Source: Sphingobacteriales bacterium 16-39-50 (GTDB taxonomy: Bacteria > Bacteroidota > Bacteroidia > Sphingobacteriales > Sphingobacteriaceae). Taken from it: DNA of 64,000 nucleotides. The position numbers and the translations under genes were made by a program. The stretch is from positions 237,074-301,073 of the forward strand of contig NCHA01000002.1 in NCBI GenBank assembly GCA_002257025.1. Direction: 5' to 3'. Numbering within the stretch: the stretch's first letter is position 1; the number at the start of each line of letters is the position of its first letter. Positions 28,758 through 35,843 of the stretch are shown one piece after another. The notes under the pieces were generated by a model. That model ran no database searches, was not told the DNA's origin, and saw only the letters and a program-made list of their open reading frames with translations.

Positions 28758-28869
28758 TCAGGATCTTCCACCATTTGTTAAGACATGGAACCAGTTCTAC
28801 TATCTTCTGATTGTGTGGCTGGTACTTCTTATTGTCTTGTTTTATCTGTTCACTAAAACTTTTGAATGA
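28741..28869 (+). CDS. Tiny single-helix membrane protein (42 aa) coupled to symporter
   Basis: A 42-residue protein starting MEKKPDQDLPPFVKTW and ending in one strong transmembrane helix of about 20 residues. Its start lies inside the preceding tiny gene and its stop overlaps the symporter start as ATGA, so the three genes are probably translated in a chain. No family is recognised. A longer in-frame start at 28672 would lie wholly inside the preceding gene and is not preferred. Confidence 0.7.
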   Translation: MEKKPDQDLPPFVKTWNQFYYLLIVWLVLLIVLFYLFTKTFE

Positions 28870-30569
28870 GCGGGATTGACTGGATAGTGTTGTTTACTAC
28901 CCTCCTCATAATTGTCGTATATGGCATTTACAAGAGTCGGGGGACAGAAAATATTGAAGGTTACCTGCTTGGAAATCACTCTTTTCCCTGGTATAGTGTA
29001 ACCTTGTCGGTCATGGCTACTCAGGCCAGTGCAATCACTTTTCTTTCGGCTCCCGGACTTGCATTCTCGTCGGGAATGGCATTTGTTCAGTTCTATTTCG
29101 GCCTTCCGCTGGCCATGATTGTACTCTGTATCACCTTTGTCCCCATTTTTCATAAACTCAAAGTTTATACCGCCTACGAATTTCTTGAAAATCGATTTGA
29201 TCTTAAAACCAGGGCATTAACTGCCTTTTTATTCCTGATTCAGCGCGGACTATCAACCGGAATCACCATATATGCCCCGTCGATTATACTCTCTACGATT
29301 CTTAATATTGACACTACCATTACTACGCTGTTTATCGGCGGACTTGTAATAAGTTATACGGTTTATGGAGGCACAAAAGCGGTATCCTATACACAAATGC
29401 TGCAAATGGCTGTCATATTTTCAGGGATTTTGATAGCTGGAATTCTGGTCGTAAAAATGCTTCCCGAAAGTGTGGGATTTGGAAAAGCCTTGCAGATAGC
29501 CGGCAAAATGGGGCGGACAAACGCCATTGATTTTTCCTTCGACTGGAATAATCAGTATACCGTATGGAGTGGATTGATCGGAGGATTTTTTCTGCAATTA
29601 TCCTATTTTGGAACTGATCAGAGTCAGGTAGGGCGGTATCTTACCGGTTCATCTGTTGGACAGAGCAGGCTCGGATTATTGATGAACGGACTTTTAAAGA
29701 TCCCGATGCAGTTTCTGATTCTTTTGATTGGAGTACTTGTATTTACCTTTTATCAGTATCATCAACCGCCGATATTTTTTAATAGTTATGAGCTCGGCAA
29801 ACTGGAAAAAAGCCAGTATAACAAGGAACTTGAACAGATAAAATTAGATTATTCGAATGCATTTACCGAGAAACAGGCAGAAATCAATCGTCTGGAAAAG
29901 GCAATGGATGCCGAGGATGAGGCTGCTATAAACTCGCAGCGTACGATTCTGGAGAACGCCGATAAAAAAACTAAAGCAATCCGGCAGCAGGCTGTTGACC
30001 TGATGAAAAAGAATGATCCGGATGCTGAAACGAATGATAATAATTATGTCTTCCTCAGTTTTGTTACCAAATACCTACCCCAGGGACTTATTGGTTTACT
30101 GATTGCGATCATTTTCCTGGCTTCGATGGGATCCACTTCAAGTGCATTAAATTCCCTGGCTTCAACTACCGTTATTGATATTTATAAGCGACTGGTTAAT
30201 CCAAATGCTACTGATGAAAAATACCTTTCGGTATCCAGATGGACAACCATAACCTGGGGTATATTTTGTATCCTGATGGCATTATACGCGAGTAAAATGG
30301 GCAATTTAATTGAGGCCGTTAATATACTGGGGTCATTATTCTATGGAACGATTCTCGGTATATTCATCGTTGCCTTTTATTTTAAAAAGATAGGGGGATC
30401 AGCTACCTTCACTGCAGCCATTATTACTGAAATTATAGTATTTAGCTGCTGGATGATGGACCTTATGGCTTTCTTGTGGCTGAATGTTGTGGGTTGTGTA
30501 CTTGTGATGCTGATTGCAGTAATACTACAGAAGTTTCAAAAAAATGCACTCGAAGCCCCTGAAATATAG
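28866..30569 (+). CDS. Sodium/solute symporter (SSS family) with charged helical insertion
   Basis: A 567-residue symporter of the SSS/SGLT family driving solute uptake with sodium. The core shows the family's repeated helices (SVMATQASAITFLSAPG, YGGTKAVSYTQ, LASMGSTSSALNSLAS). Between about residues 305 and 390 sits an 80-residue highly charged, coiled-coil-like segment interrupting the membrane domain. The substrate may be an amino sugar or sialic-acid-like compound, given the upstream deacetylase, but this is inferred. Its ATG overlaps the preceding tiny gene's TGA. Confidence 0.92.
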   Translation: MSGIDWIVLFTTLLIIVVYGIYKSRGTENIEGYLLGNHSFPWYSVTLSVMATQASAITFLSAPGLAFSSGMAFVQFYFGLPLAMIVLCITFVPIFHKLKVYTAYEFLENRFDLKTRALTAFLFLIQRGLSTGITIYAPSIILSTILNIDTTITTLFIGGLVISYTVYGGTKAVSYTQMLQMAVIFSGILIAGILVVKMLPESVGFGKALQIAGKMGRTNAIDFSFDWNNQYTVWSGLIGGFFLQLSYFGTDQSQVGRYLTGSSVGQSRLGLLMNGLLKIPMQFLILLIGVLVFTFYQYHQPPIFFNSYELGKLEKSQYNKELEQIKLDYSNAFTEKQAEINRLEKAMDAEDEAAINSQRTILENADKKTKAIRQQAVDLMKKNDPDAETNDNNYVFLSFVTKYLPQGLIGLLIAIIFLASMGSTSSALNSLASTTVIDIYKRLVNPNATDEKYLSVSRWTTITWGIFCILMALYASKMGNLIEAVNILGSLFYGTILGIFIVAFYFKKIGGSATFTAAIITEIIVFSCWMMDLMAFLWLNVVGCVLVMLIAVILQKFQKNALEAPEI

Positions 30570-30991
30570 AATAATACTATTGTTACATGAGACCAATTCG
30601 ATTACTCATAGCCCCCAGCTTTAGCTGGGGTTAACGAGTTCGTTCGTTTTCGGCTTCAGCCCAACATTCTGTAACATTTAAGGAACTATAACATTGGGCT
30701 TTAGCCTGATAGATCTGACTTGATTATGCACTCTCATACAGTTGCTAATTGGCGCTGAAGCACCAGTATTAGTTCCGTTCTGGCCGCTCAGGTTTTGGGC
30801 TGAAGCCCGATATGAAAACCGCTTCTTAACCCGGAGCTAAAGCACCGGGCTATTCAGCGTTACGGCTATCAAGACACTCAGTATTTTTATTCAATCATTT
30901 TAATTACCCATCATCCAGTATCATCTCACCAAATAATTGACGAATAGTGTATTGATAGTTTTACCCTGGTATCGTAACAAATAAATTGCTA
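30570..30991. repeat. Gene-free stretch holding a cluster of GGGCTnnAGCCC-type palindromes
   Basis: Several short imperfect palindromes built on the same core: CCCCAGCTTTAGCTGGGG at 30613-30630, GGGCTTTAGCCT at 30696-30707, a degenerate copy at 30751-30764, GGGCTGAAGCCC at 30797-30808, and a CCGG-ended copy at about 30830-30850. A related GGGCTGAAGC copy lies at 26005-26014. They look like an intergenic repeat family; no gene was seen. Confidence 0.65.
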
Positions 30992-31483
30992 TCATTTTGC
31001 CCTCAGCCTTTTCCTCAAAAAACCATCAAGGAGATATAATCCAAAGATAATATCAACAAACAAAAAGATATTGATATAAGTGCTGTTCAGATATTTGGAG
31101 GTATCAAGAGCAGGCATCGTTAATTCAGGCATTTTGAATCCTGCAGTCTGAGACCAGTCGATCTGATAAAACAAAACCCCAAGCAAAGCAGTAATAGTAA
31201 ACAGGAAAAATGCTGCTATTCCGAAAATAATCCTTTTATCGATCAATGATTTAAACGAAGCGGGGACAGGTTCCAGGTTAATCCTCTCCATCACATTTCT
31301 GGTAAAACCCATTGAGGGTTCATCCTGATCTGCTGCAGAAACCAGATCATTGAATGATTTACATTCATCATATAACTGCTGATAAACCGGATCACTTTTT
31401 ATAAGCTGTTCGGTTAACTCTCTTTGCTGAGGAGTACCTGTTCCATCCAGATAATCCCAGATTCTTTGCTCTATAAGATTCAT
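30992..31483 (-). CDS. Probable membrane anti-sigma factor
   Basis: A 163-residue protein with a helical cytoplasmic N-terminus (about residues 1-78) and two transmembrane segments (about 85-108 and 135-155). It overlaps the ECF sigma gene by four bases, the classic sigma/anti-sigma order. It lacks the HxxxCxxC zinc motif of ZAS anti-sigma factors, so the assignment rests on gene order, size and topology. Its target would be the sigma factor next door. Confidence 0.75.
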   Translation of the reverse strand: MNLIEQRIWDYLDGTGTPQQRELTEQLIKSDPVYQQLYDECKSFNDLVSAADQDEPSMGFTRNVMERINLEPVPASFKSLIDKRIIFGIAAFFLFTITALLGVLFYQIDWSQTAGFKMPELTMPALDTSKYLNSTYINIFLFVDIIFGLYLLDGFLRKRLRAK

Positions 31484-32061
31484 AGTAATTCCCTCACTTC
31501 ATGGTGTAAAATATTCTCAATTTTTTCTTTCAGGCGATGCCTTGCCCGATGCAGCTTTACTTTAACTGTATTTGTTTCCATCCCTAATGCCTTCCCGATC
31601 TCATCAAGTGATTGCTCTCCCTGATAGAAAAGTGTGATTACAGCCGCATCATCAGGTAATAGCTGATCAATAGCCCGGTTCACGAAGACCATTTTCGATT
31701 TATGTTCCACTTCATCAGAGTTCAGATCTGAAACATGGTTTTCGATGTTAAGCAAACCGGCTTCGGTATCAATTGATTGAATATCCAGTCGCTTTTTTCG
31801 TAAAAAGGTCATCGCTGTTGTATACACAATACTATACAGCCAGGTACTAAATTTAGAAGTATTTCTAAAGGTATTTAAAGAACGGTAGGCCTTTATAAAA
31901 CAGTCCTGAGCAATTTCTTCAGCATCCTCTCGATTCTTTGCAAATCTTAAGGCCAGCGTAAACACAAAGCGTTGGTGGCGCTTCATAAGATCGGCATAGG
32001 CCGCCTTATCACCGCCGAGTACCTTATCTATCAGTTCTGTATCTGAATACTTTTTCTGCAT
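31480..32061 (-). CDS. ECF-type RNA polymerase sigma factor
   Basis: A 193-residue sigma-70 family factor. Region 2 spans about residues 20-90 (FALRFAKNREDAEEIAQDCFIKAY, then STWLYSIVYTTAMTFLR) and region 4 about 135-185 (GEQSLDEIGKALGMETNTVKVKLHRARHRLKEKI). It directs transcription of an unknown regulon and is presumably held by the downstream membrane protein. The ATG at 32061 is used; a TTG one codon upstream is less likely. No close promoter element of the standard class was seen. Confidence 0.93.
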   Translation of the reverse strand: MQKKYSDTELIDKVLGGDKAAYADLMKRHQRFVFTLALRFAKNREDAEEIAQDCFIKAYRSLNTFRNTSKFSTWLYSIVYTTAMTFLRKKRLDIQSIDTEAGLLNIENHVSDLNSDEVEHKSKMVFVNRAIDQLLPDDAAVITLFYQGEQSLDEIGKALGMETNTVKVKLHRARHRLKEKIENILHHEVRELL

Positions 32062-33102
32062 CAATCATCCATGTGACGCCTGAATATTTAGAAAGGTTAC
32101 AGCTTATAATCAGTAATATTTATTAAAGTAAACGAAAAGTTAAGATGAAAACAAAAAGCCAATTTTATGATTATAATTGGTCAGATAAGATATTAAAGAC
32201 ACAATAATTTGATTTTGGAAAGCAATACCTATGTGTTATATGCTGGTTCAGCCCTTTCCTCCGGGGTAGTTCCGGCAAGTAATCCCGTTCTATTTCAAAT
32301 TACGAATAGCCGGAAGCTACCTCCTCCGGCAAGGTTTATTTTACCCGGACTTGTATTTCATGGGGGACGGATAGCCCAGCAAAAGGACATCTGCCATTTG
32401 CCATTAAACGCTGCTTGTGCAAGTACAATGTCATTATTTAAGAGATTGTTTTGGTTTCACGATTCTCAAATGCTTGTGGAATAATATTGAGGTTGCGGCT
32501 TATCTTGGTTTCGTTTCTTTCAGAAAGACAACTTTAACCGGAATGTGTTATGAGGTTCCAGCTTTCGCTGGAATGACATCATTGTTAGGGGGAGATGGGG
32601 GAGATTCCAGCCTTCGCTGGAATCGGTTCAGATCACTCCCAGTTCCCAAAATATATCATTACCAAAAAATGTAAAGACAAAAATTGAGTTGAAACTCTAC
32701 ATCATTTATAACGAGGTTCCGTCTTGCGATTCCAGCGAAGGCTGGAATCTCCTTATTAACAAAAAAATTTGTCATTCCAGCGAAAGCTGGAACCTCACGA
32801 CTTTTAAACAATGATATTGGATGCGCGCATTCAGCGCATTCCATGAATTATAAATACAGAAGCACACGCGACACGCGTGCGCTAGCAAGGATTGGCAGAG
32901 CCGAAGAGGCACAGGCCTTGCTTTCTAAAACAAGAAAAAATTATTCAATCTAAACTAGCCCGGCAAAATTTTAAATCAAACTCAGGTTAAAATAAGAAAA
33001 AATCTTCCCGGGTGTAACCTGATTCAAAAAGCTGTTGTCATAGTTTTCAGATCAGTTGATTAGGAAAGAAAATTTTAATTATTAACCCTTAAACATAATA
33101 TC
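32062..33102. other. 1-kb gene-free stretch rich in inverted repeats
   Basis: Contains the nested inverted repeat at 32552-32796, a perfect 10-bp palindrome ATGCGCGCAT at 32821-32830, and a larger hairpin at about 32861-32922 with AGCAAGG/CCTTGCT arms. Short open frames here run through repeats and lack family resemblance, so none is called. Confidence 0.6.
32552..32796. repeat. Nested two-part inverted repeat (REP-like)
   Basis: A 26-bp unit (32552-32577) and a 24-bp unit (32601-32624) recur as exact reverse complements in mirrored order at 32771-32796 and 32729-32752. Each unit is itself a near-palindrome around TTCCAGC..GCTGGAA. Together they can form one long two-step hairpin with a loop of about 100 bases. 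Confidence 0.9.
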
Positions 33103-33465
33103 ATGGGAATTTTAGTACCAATTTTACTAGGCCTTGGCCTTTTTGCTGCACTATTCGGCATCCGTTATCTGCAGAACAAAGAGAATATGTTAATGATTCA
33201 AAATGGTATGGACCCGGGAATACGCCGGCCAAAAGGAAAGTCTTATATCAACCTTACCTGGGGCTTGTTATTAATGGGTGCCGGTATCGGATTGTTTTTA
33301 GCATATCTTTTGGATAATACCGTTTTGAACTTCGATCATCCAAACAGGGATGAAGATGCTAATGTGGCGATCTATTTCTCACTGATTGCAATATTCGGCG
33401 GATTAGGTCTTTTGATTTCACACATCATTGAAAAAAAGGAATCCAAAGAAGAGAATAAGGCTTAA
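33103..33465 (+). CDS. DUF6249-like small membrane protein
   Basis: A 120-residue protein with an N-terminal transmembrane helix, a conserved-looking cytoplasmic loop (NKENMLMIQNGMDP) and two further helices (about residues 50-70 and 87-107), ending in a charged tail. The layout matches small Bacteroidota membrane proteins classed as DUF6249. Function is unknown. It stands alone downstream of the repeat-rich stretch and is followed by a strong hairpin terminator. Confidence 0.75.
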   Translation: MGILVPILLGLGLFAALFGIRYLQNKENMLMIQNGMDPGIRRPKGKSYINLTWGLLLMGAGIGLFLAYLLDNTVLNFDHPNRDEDANVAIYFSLIAIFGGLGLLISHIIEKKESKEENKA

Positions 33466-33468
33466 TAA

Positions 33469-33510
33469 ACCTAAAAAGGGGCTCATAACGAGCCTCCTTT
33501 TTTAGGTTTT
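33469..33510. terminator. Bidirectional terminator between DUF6249 and thioesterase genes
   Basis: A long near-perfect stem (AACCTAAAAAGG with GCTC, pairing with GAGC and CCTTTTTTAGGT) surrounds a five-base loop. The stop codon of the converging thioesterase gene lies inside the right arm. Confidence 0.8.
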
Positions 33511-33924
33511 AGGAATTATTGCCACAGTCAGCCTGCTTACACAATTCATTTTCCCCCTGTCGTCATACAGTCTGATATCCCAGACATGGGTTTTACCGCC
33601 TATATGAATCGGTTTACAAATTCCGGTCACAAAGCCAGATTTAACCGGCCTCAGATGATTGGCATTAACCTCGAGTCCAACGCCGATATACTTATCAGAA
33701 TTGATAATCATGTTTGAAGCAACGCTACCCAGCGATTCTGCCAGAACCACTGAAGCTCCACCATGGAGTATCCCATAAGGCTGATGCGTTTTTTCATTGA
33801 CAGGCATTCGGGCAGAAATAGAATCCTCCGTAATTTCAGTAAATTCTATTCCAATCAGTTCTCCGATATGGCCTTTGGGCCTGCCATTAAGCTCTTCTAC
33901 AGTATAATCCCTTGACCAGATCAT
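33502..33924 (-). CDS. PaaI-family hotdog thioesterase
   Basis: A 140-residue hotdog-fold protein that by family hydrolyses acyl-CoA thioesters in the cytoplasm. The signature HGGASVVLAESLGS at about residues 54-67 contains the conserved histidine-glycine pair and the acidic residue, and residues about 85-130 give the central strands. Its start overlaps the DinB gene's stop by four bases, so the kinase, DinB and thioesterase genes form a tight leftward operon. Confidence 0.92.
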   Translation of the reverse strand: MIWSRDYTVEELNGRPKGHIGELIGIEFTEITEDSISARMPVNEKTHQPYGILHGGASVVLAESLGSVASNMIINSDKYIGVGLEVNANHLRPVKSGFVTGICKPIHIGGKTHVWDIRLYDDRGKMNCVSRLTVAIIPKT

Positions 33925-34427
33925 AAATATCTCTCATTAAGAATCCGTATGTGATGATTCAAATGACCGGCGATAATAAAGACAAGGGCCTTTACCGAAA
34001 TAGGCTTCTCATTTGAAATTCCAACACGTGCAAGTTCAGTCTCATTCAAACTTTTGATCAGAAACAGATTAGCTTTCCGCAGATGCACAAACTCTTCGGC
34101 CATACTGCCGAGGCTTCTGTCGGCAAAATGAGCATTCGCCACATAATCATTTTCTTCAAAACCAGCTAAAGGTGTTGCATCGTTTCGGGCAATCCTTAGA
34201 GCTCTGTAAGCCATGATCCTTTCGGTATCCAAAATATGACCAAGAAGTTCAATGATTGTCCATTTTCCTTCAGCATAGGCAAAACTGGCCTTTTCTGCAG
34301 GTATTTGCTTTAACAATGCCTGAAAGGATTCGATCTGATGTTCCAGCTCAGTAAGTACATCATCTTTTACAGTATCAATATATCCCTTGTAAAAAACAGG
34401 ATATTCTTCAGCTTGTGGTCGGTTCAT
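33921..34427 (-). CDS. DinB-family four-helix-bundle protein
   Basis: A 168-residue DinB-superfamily protein. Candidate metal ligands are His67 (IELLGHILDTERIM) and the histidine pair in AGHLNHHIRILNERYL at the C-terminus. It is cytoplasmic (no signal peptide). The gene overlaps the upstream histidine kinase gene by 20 bases and the downstream thioesterase by four. The enzymatic reaction is unknown. Confidence 0.9.
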   Translation of the reverse strand: MNRPQAEEYPVFYKGYIDTVKDDVLTELEHQIESFQALLKQIPAEKASFAYAEGKWTIIELLGHILDTERIMAYRALRIARNDATPLAGFEENDYVANAHFADRSLGSMAEEFVHLRKANLFLIKSLNETELARVGISNEKPISVKALVFIIAGHLNHHIRILNERYL

Positions 34428-35634
34428 AGGTCATATTACTTTTTAAAACAATTCGGAAGGTTGTTCCTTTCCCGATTTCAGATTCTTTAACAAAGACACT
34501 CCCCTGATGATAATTTTCAACGATCCTCTTAGTCAGCGAAAGGCCCAATCCCCAGCCACGTTTACGTGTGGTGTAGCCGGGTTGAAATACCGCTTCAAAT
34601 TTAAGTCGCGGTATACCACCCCCGGTATCAGAAATATCAATAAATACCTGTTCTTTTACCAGGTTTTCCCTGATCTCAACTTTAATGCTCCCGGCACCCT
34701 CAATCGCATTTACCGCATTTTTCAGGATATTCTCAATCACCCAGTCAAACAAGGGAACGTTAATTAGAGCTTCAACCTGCTTATCACCTTTAAGAATGAA
34801 TTCAATCTTATCACTCACTCTGACCCTGAAATAATTAACGAATTCCTCAACCACATCATATACAACGTGATTGTGGAGAATGGGCTTGGATCCGATTTTC
34901 GAAAACCTGTCGGCAACCACCTCAAGGCGTTTCACATCATTCTCCATTTCAAGGATAAGCGGATCATCCGGTACATTGAACCTTGATTTCAGCAGCTCTG
35001 TCCAGGCCATTAATGAAGAGATCGGTGTGCCCAACTGATGGGCGGTTTCTTTTGCTAATCCGACCCAAACCTGATCCTGTTCCAATCTCTTTGCGGAACT
35101 GAAAACAGCGTAAGCCACCAGTAAAAAGATAGCGATTACCGATAACTGTATGTAGGGAAATGCCCTTAATTGAGTTAAAAGCATCGAATCTTTATAATAA
35201 ACATACCATCGCTGATTACCCATAGTATTCAGATCCAGAACGATTGGCTCGGGATGCTGGGATTTCATCTCCTTTAGCTCCCTTCTAAAATATTTCGGAT
35301 CATATTTTTTGGTCGTATCAGAATCCAGCTCAAAATTGGTTTTAGTACTATCTAGTCCGCGCCAGGTGACTATATTCTCTGCCGAATCAACCACAATTGC
35401 AGGAACGGCAAGGCTGTCACGCATGCTGTAAATGAAGGTGATATACTCATCATTCACGTCAGGCATGGCGATGATATTACGGGTACTTTTGGCCCATAAT
35501 TCGGCTCTGGTACGCTCAGCTACCGATATATTCCTGACCAGGTAATCGGTATACCACAATGAGGCACCGGCTATAACCACTGCAAAAGCAAGTAAAATAA
35601 ACTTCCAGCGGCGTTTCCATTCGTATTGGTTCAT
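34408..35634 (-). CDS. Membrane sensor histidine kinase
   Basis: A 408-residue kinase with a transmembrane helix at about residues 11-27, a periplasmic sensor segment of roughly 130 residues and a second helix at about 160-180. The phosphorylated histidine is His199 in ETAHQLGTPISS, and the ATP-binding domain shows the N box (ENILKNAVNAIE), DTGGGIP and GWGLGLSL. The ATG at 35634 is preferred over a TTG 12 bases upstream. No response regulator is adjacent, so it is an orphan whose partner lies elsewhere. Confidence 0.93.
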   Translation of the reverse strand: MNQYEWKRRWKFILLAFAVVIAGASLWYTDYLVRNISVAERTRAELWAKSTRNIIAMPDVNDEYITFIYSMRDSLAVPAIVVDSAENIVTWRGLDSTKTNFELDSDTTKKYDPKYFRRELKEMKSQHPEPIVLDLNTMGNQRWYVYYKDSMLLTQLRAFPYIQLSVIAIFLLVAYAVFSSAKRLEQDQVWVGLAKETAHQLGTPISSLMAWTELLKSRFNVPDDPLILEMENDVKRLEVVADRFSKIGSKPILHNHVVYDVVEEFVNYFRVRVSDKIEFILKGDKQVEALINVPLFDWVIENILKNAVNAIEGAGSIKVEIRENLVKEQVFIDISDTGGGIPRLKFEAVFQPGYTTRKRGWGLGLSLTKRIVENYHQGSVFVKESEIGKGTTFRIVLKSNMTYEPTTS

Positions 35635-35679
35635 ATCGATAAGCAAATTACAAAAGGAAACTGAAAGAGTAGGAATTTA

Positions 35680-35707
35680 GTTGTTGGTTGTTAGTTGTCA
35701 GTTGTTG
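35680..35707. repeat. Heptanucleotide tandem array, four units (GTTGTTR-like)
   Basis: Four consecutive 7-mers (GTTGTTG, GTTGTTA, GTTGTCA, GTTGTTG) lie in the divergent gap between the histidine kinase and gltX. Confidence 0.85.
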
Positions 35708-35798
35708 GTAATTTAGTGGTTCATTGAAAATTTATTGGTTATAGTCTGGATTCTTTGTTATTGTCTGTTGTAATACGATAGTTATCGGGACTCCATTC

Positions 35799-35826
35799 TC
35801 AACTGTCAACTATCAATTGTCAACTA
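35799..35826. repeat. Heptanucleotide tandem array, four units (TCAACTR-like)
   Basis: Four consecutive 7-mers (TCAACTG, TCAACTA, TCAATTG, TCAACTA) end five bases before the -7 element of gltX. Confidence 0.85.
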
Positions 35827-35831
35827 TTCTT

Positions 35832-35839
35832 TATCTTTG
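35832..35839 (+). promoter_or_regulatory. -7 promoter element of gltX (TATCTTTG)
   Basis: An exact match to TAnnTTTG lies four bases before the gltX ATG, so transcription would start at or next to the start codon. No good -33 element is seen at the usual spacing; the heptamer array occupies that place. Confidence 0.5.
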
Positions 35840-35843
35840 CCCC

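Noticed and set aside
32209..32844. Three open frames of 61-91 codons
   Set aside because: They cross the nested inverted repeats, lack ribosome binding sites and have no family resemblance.
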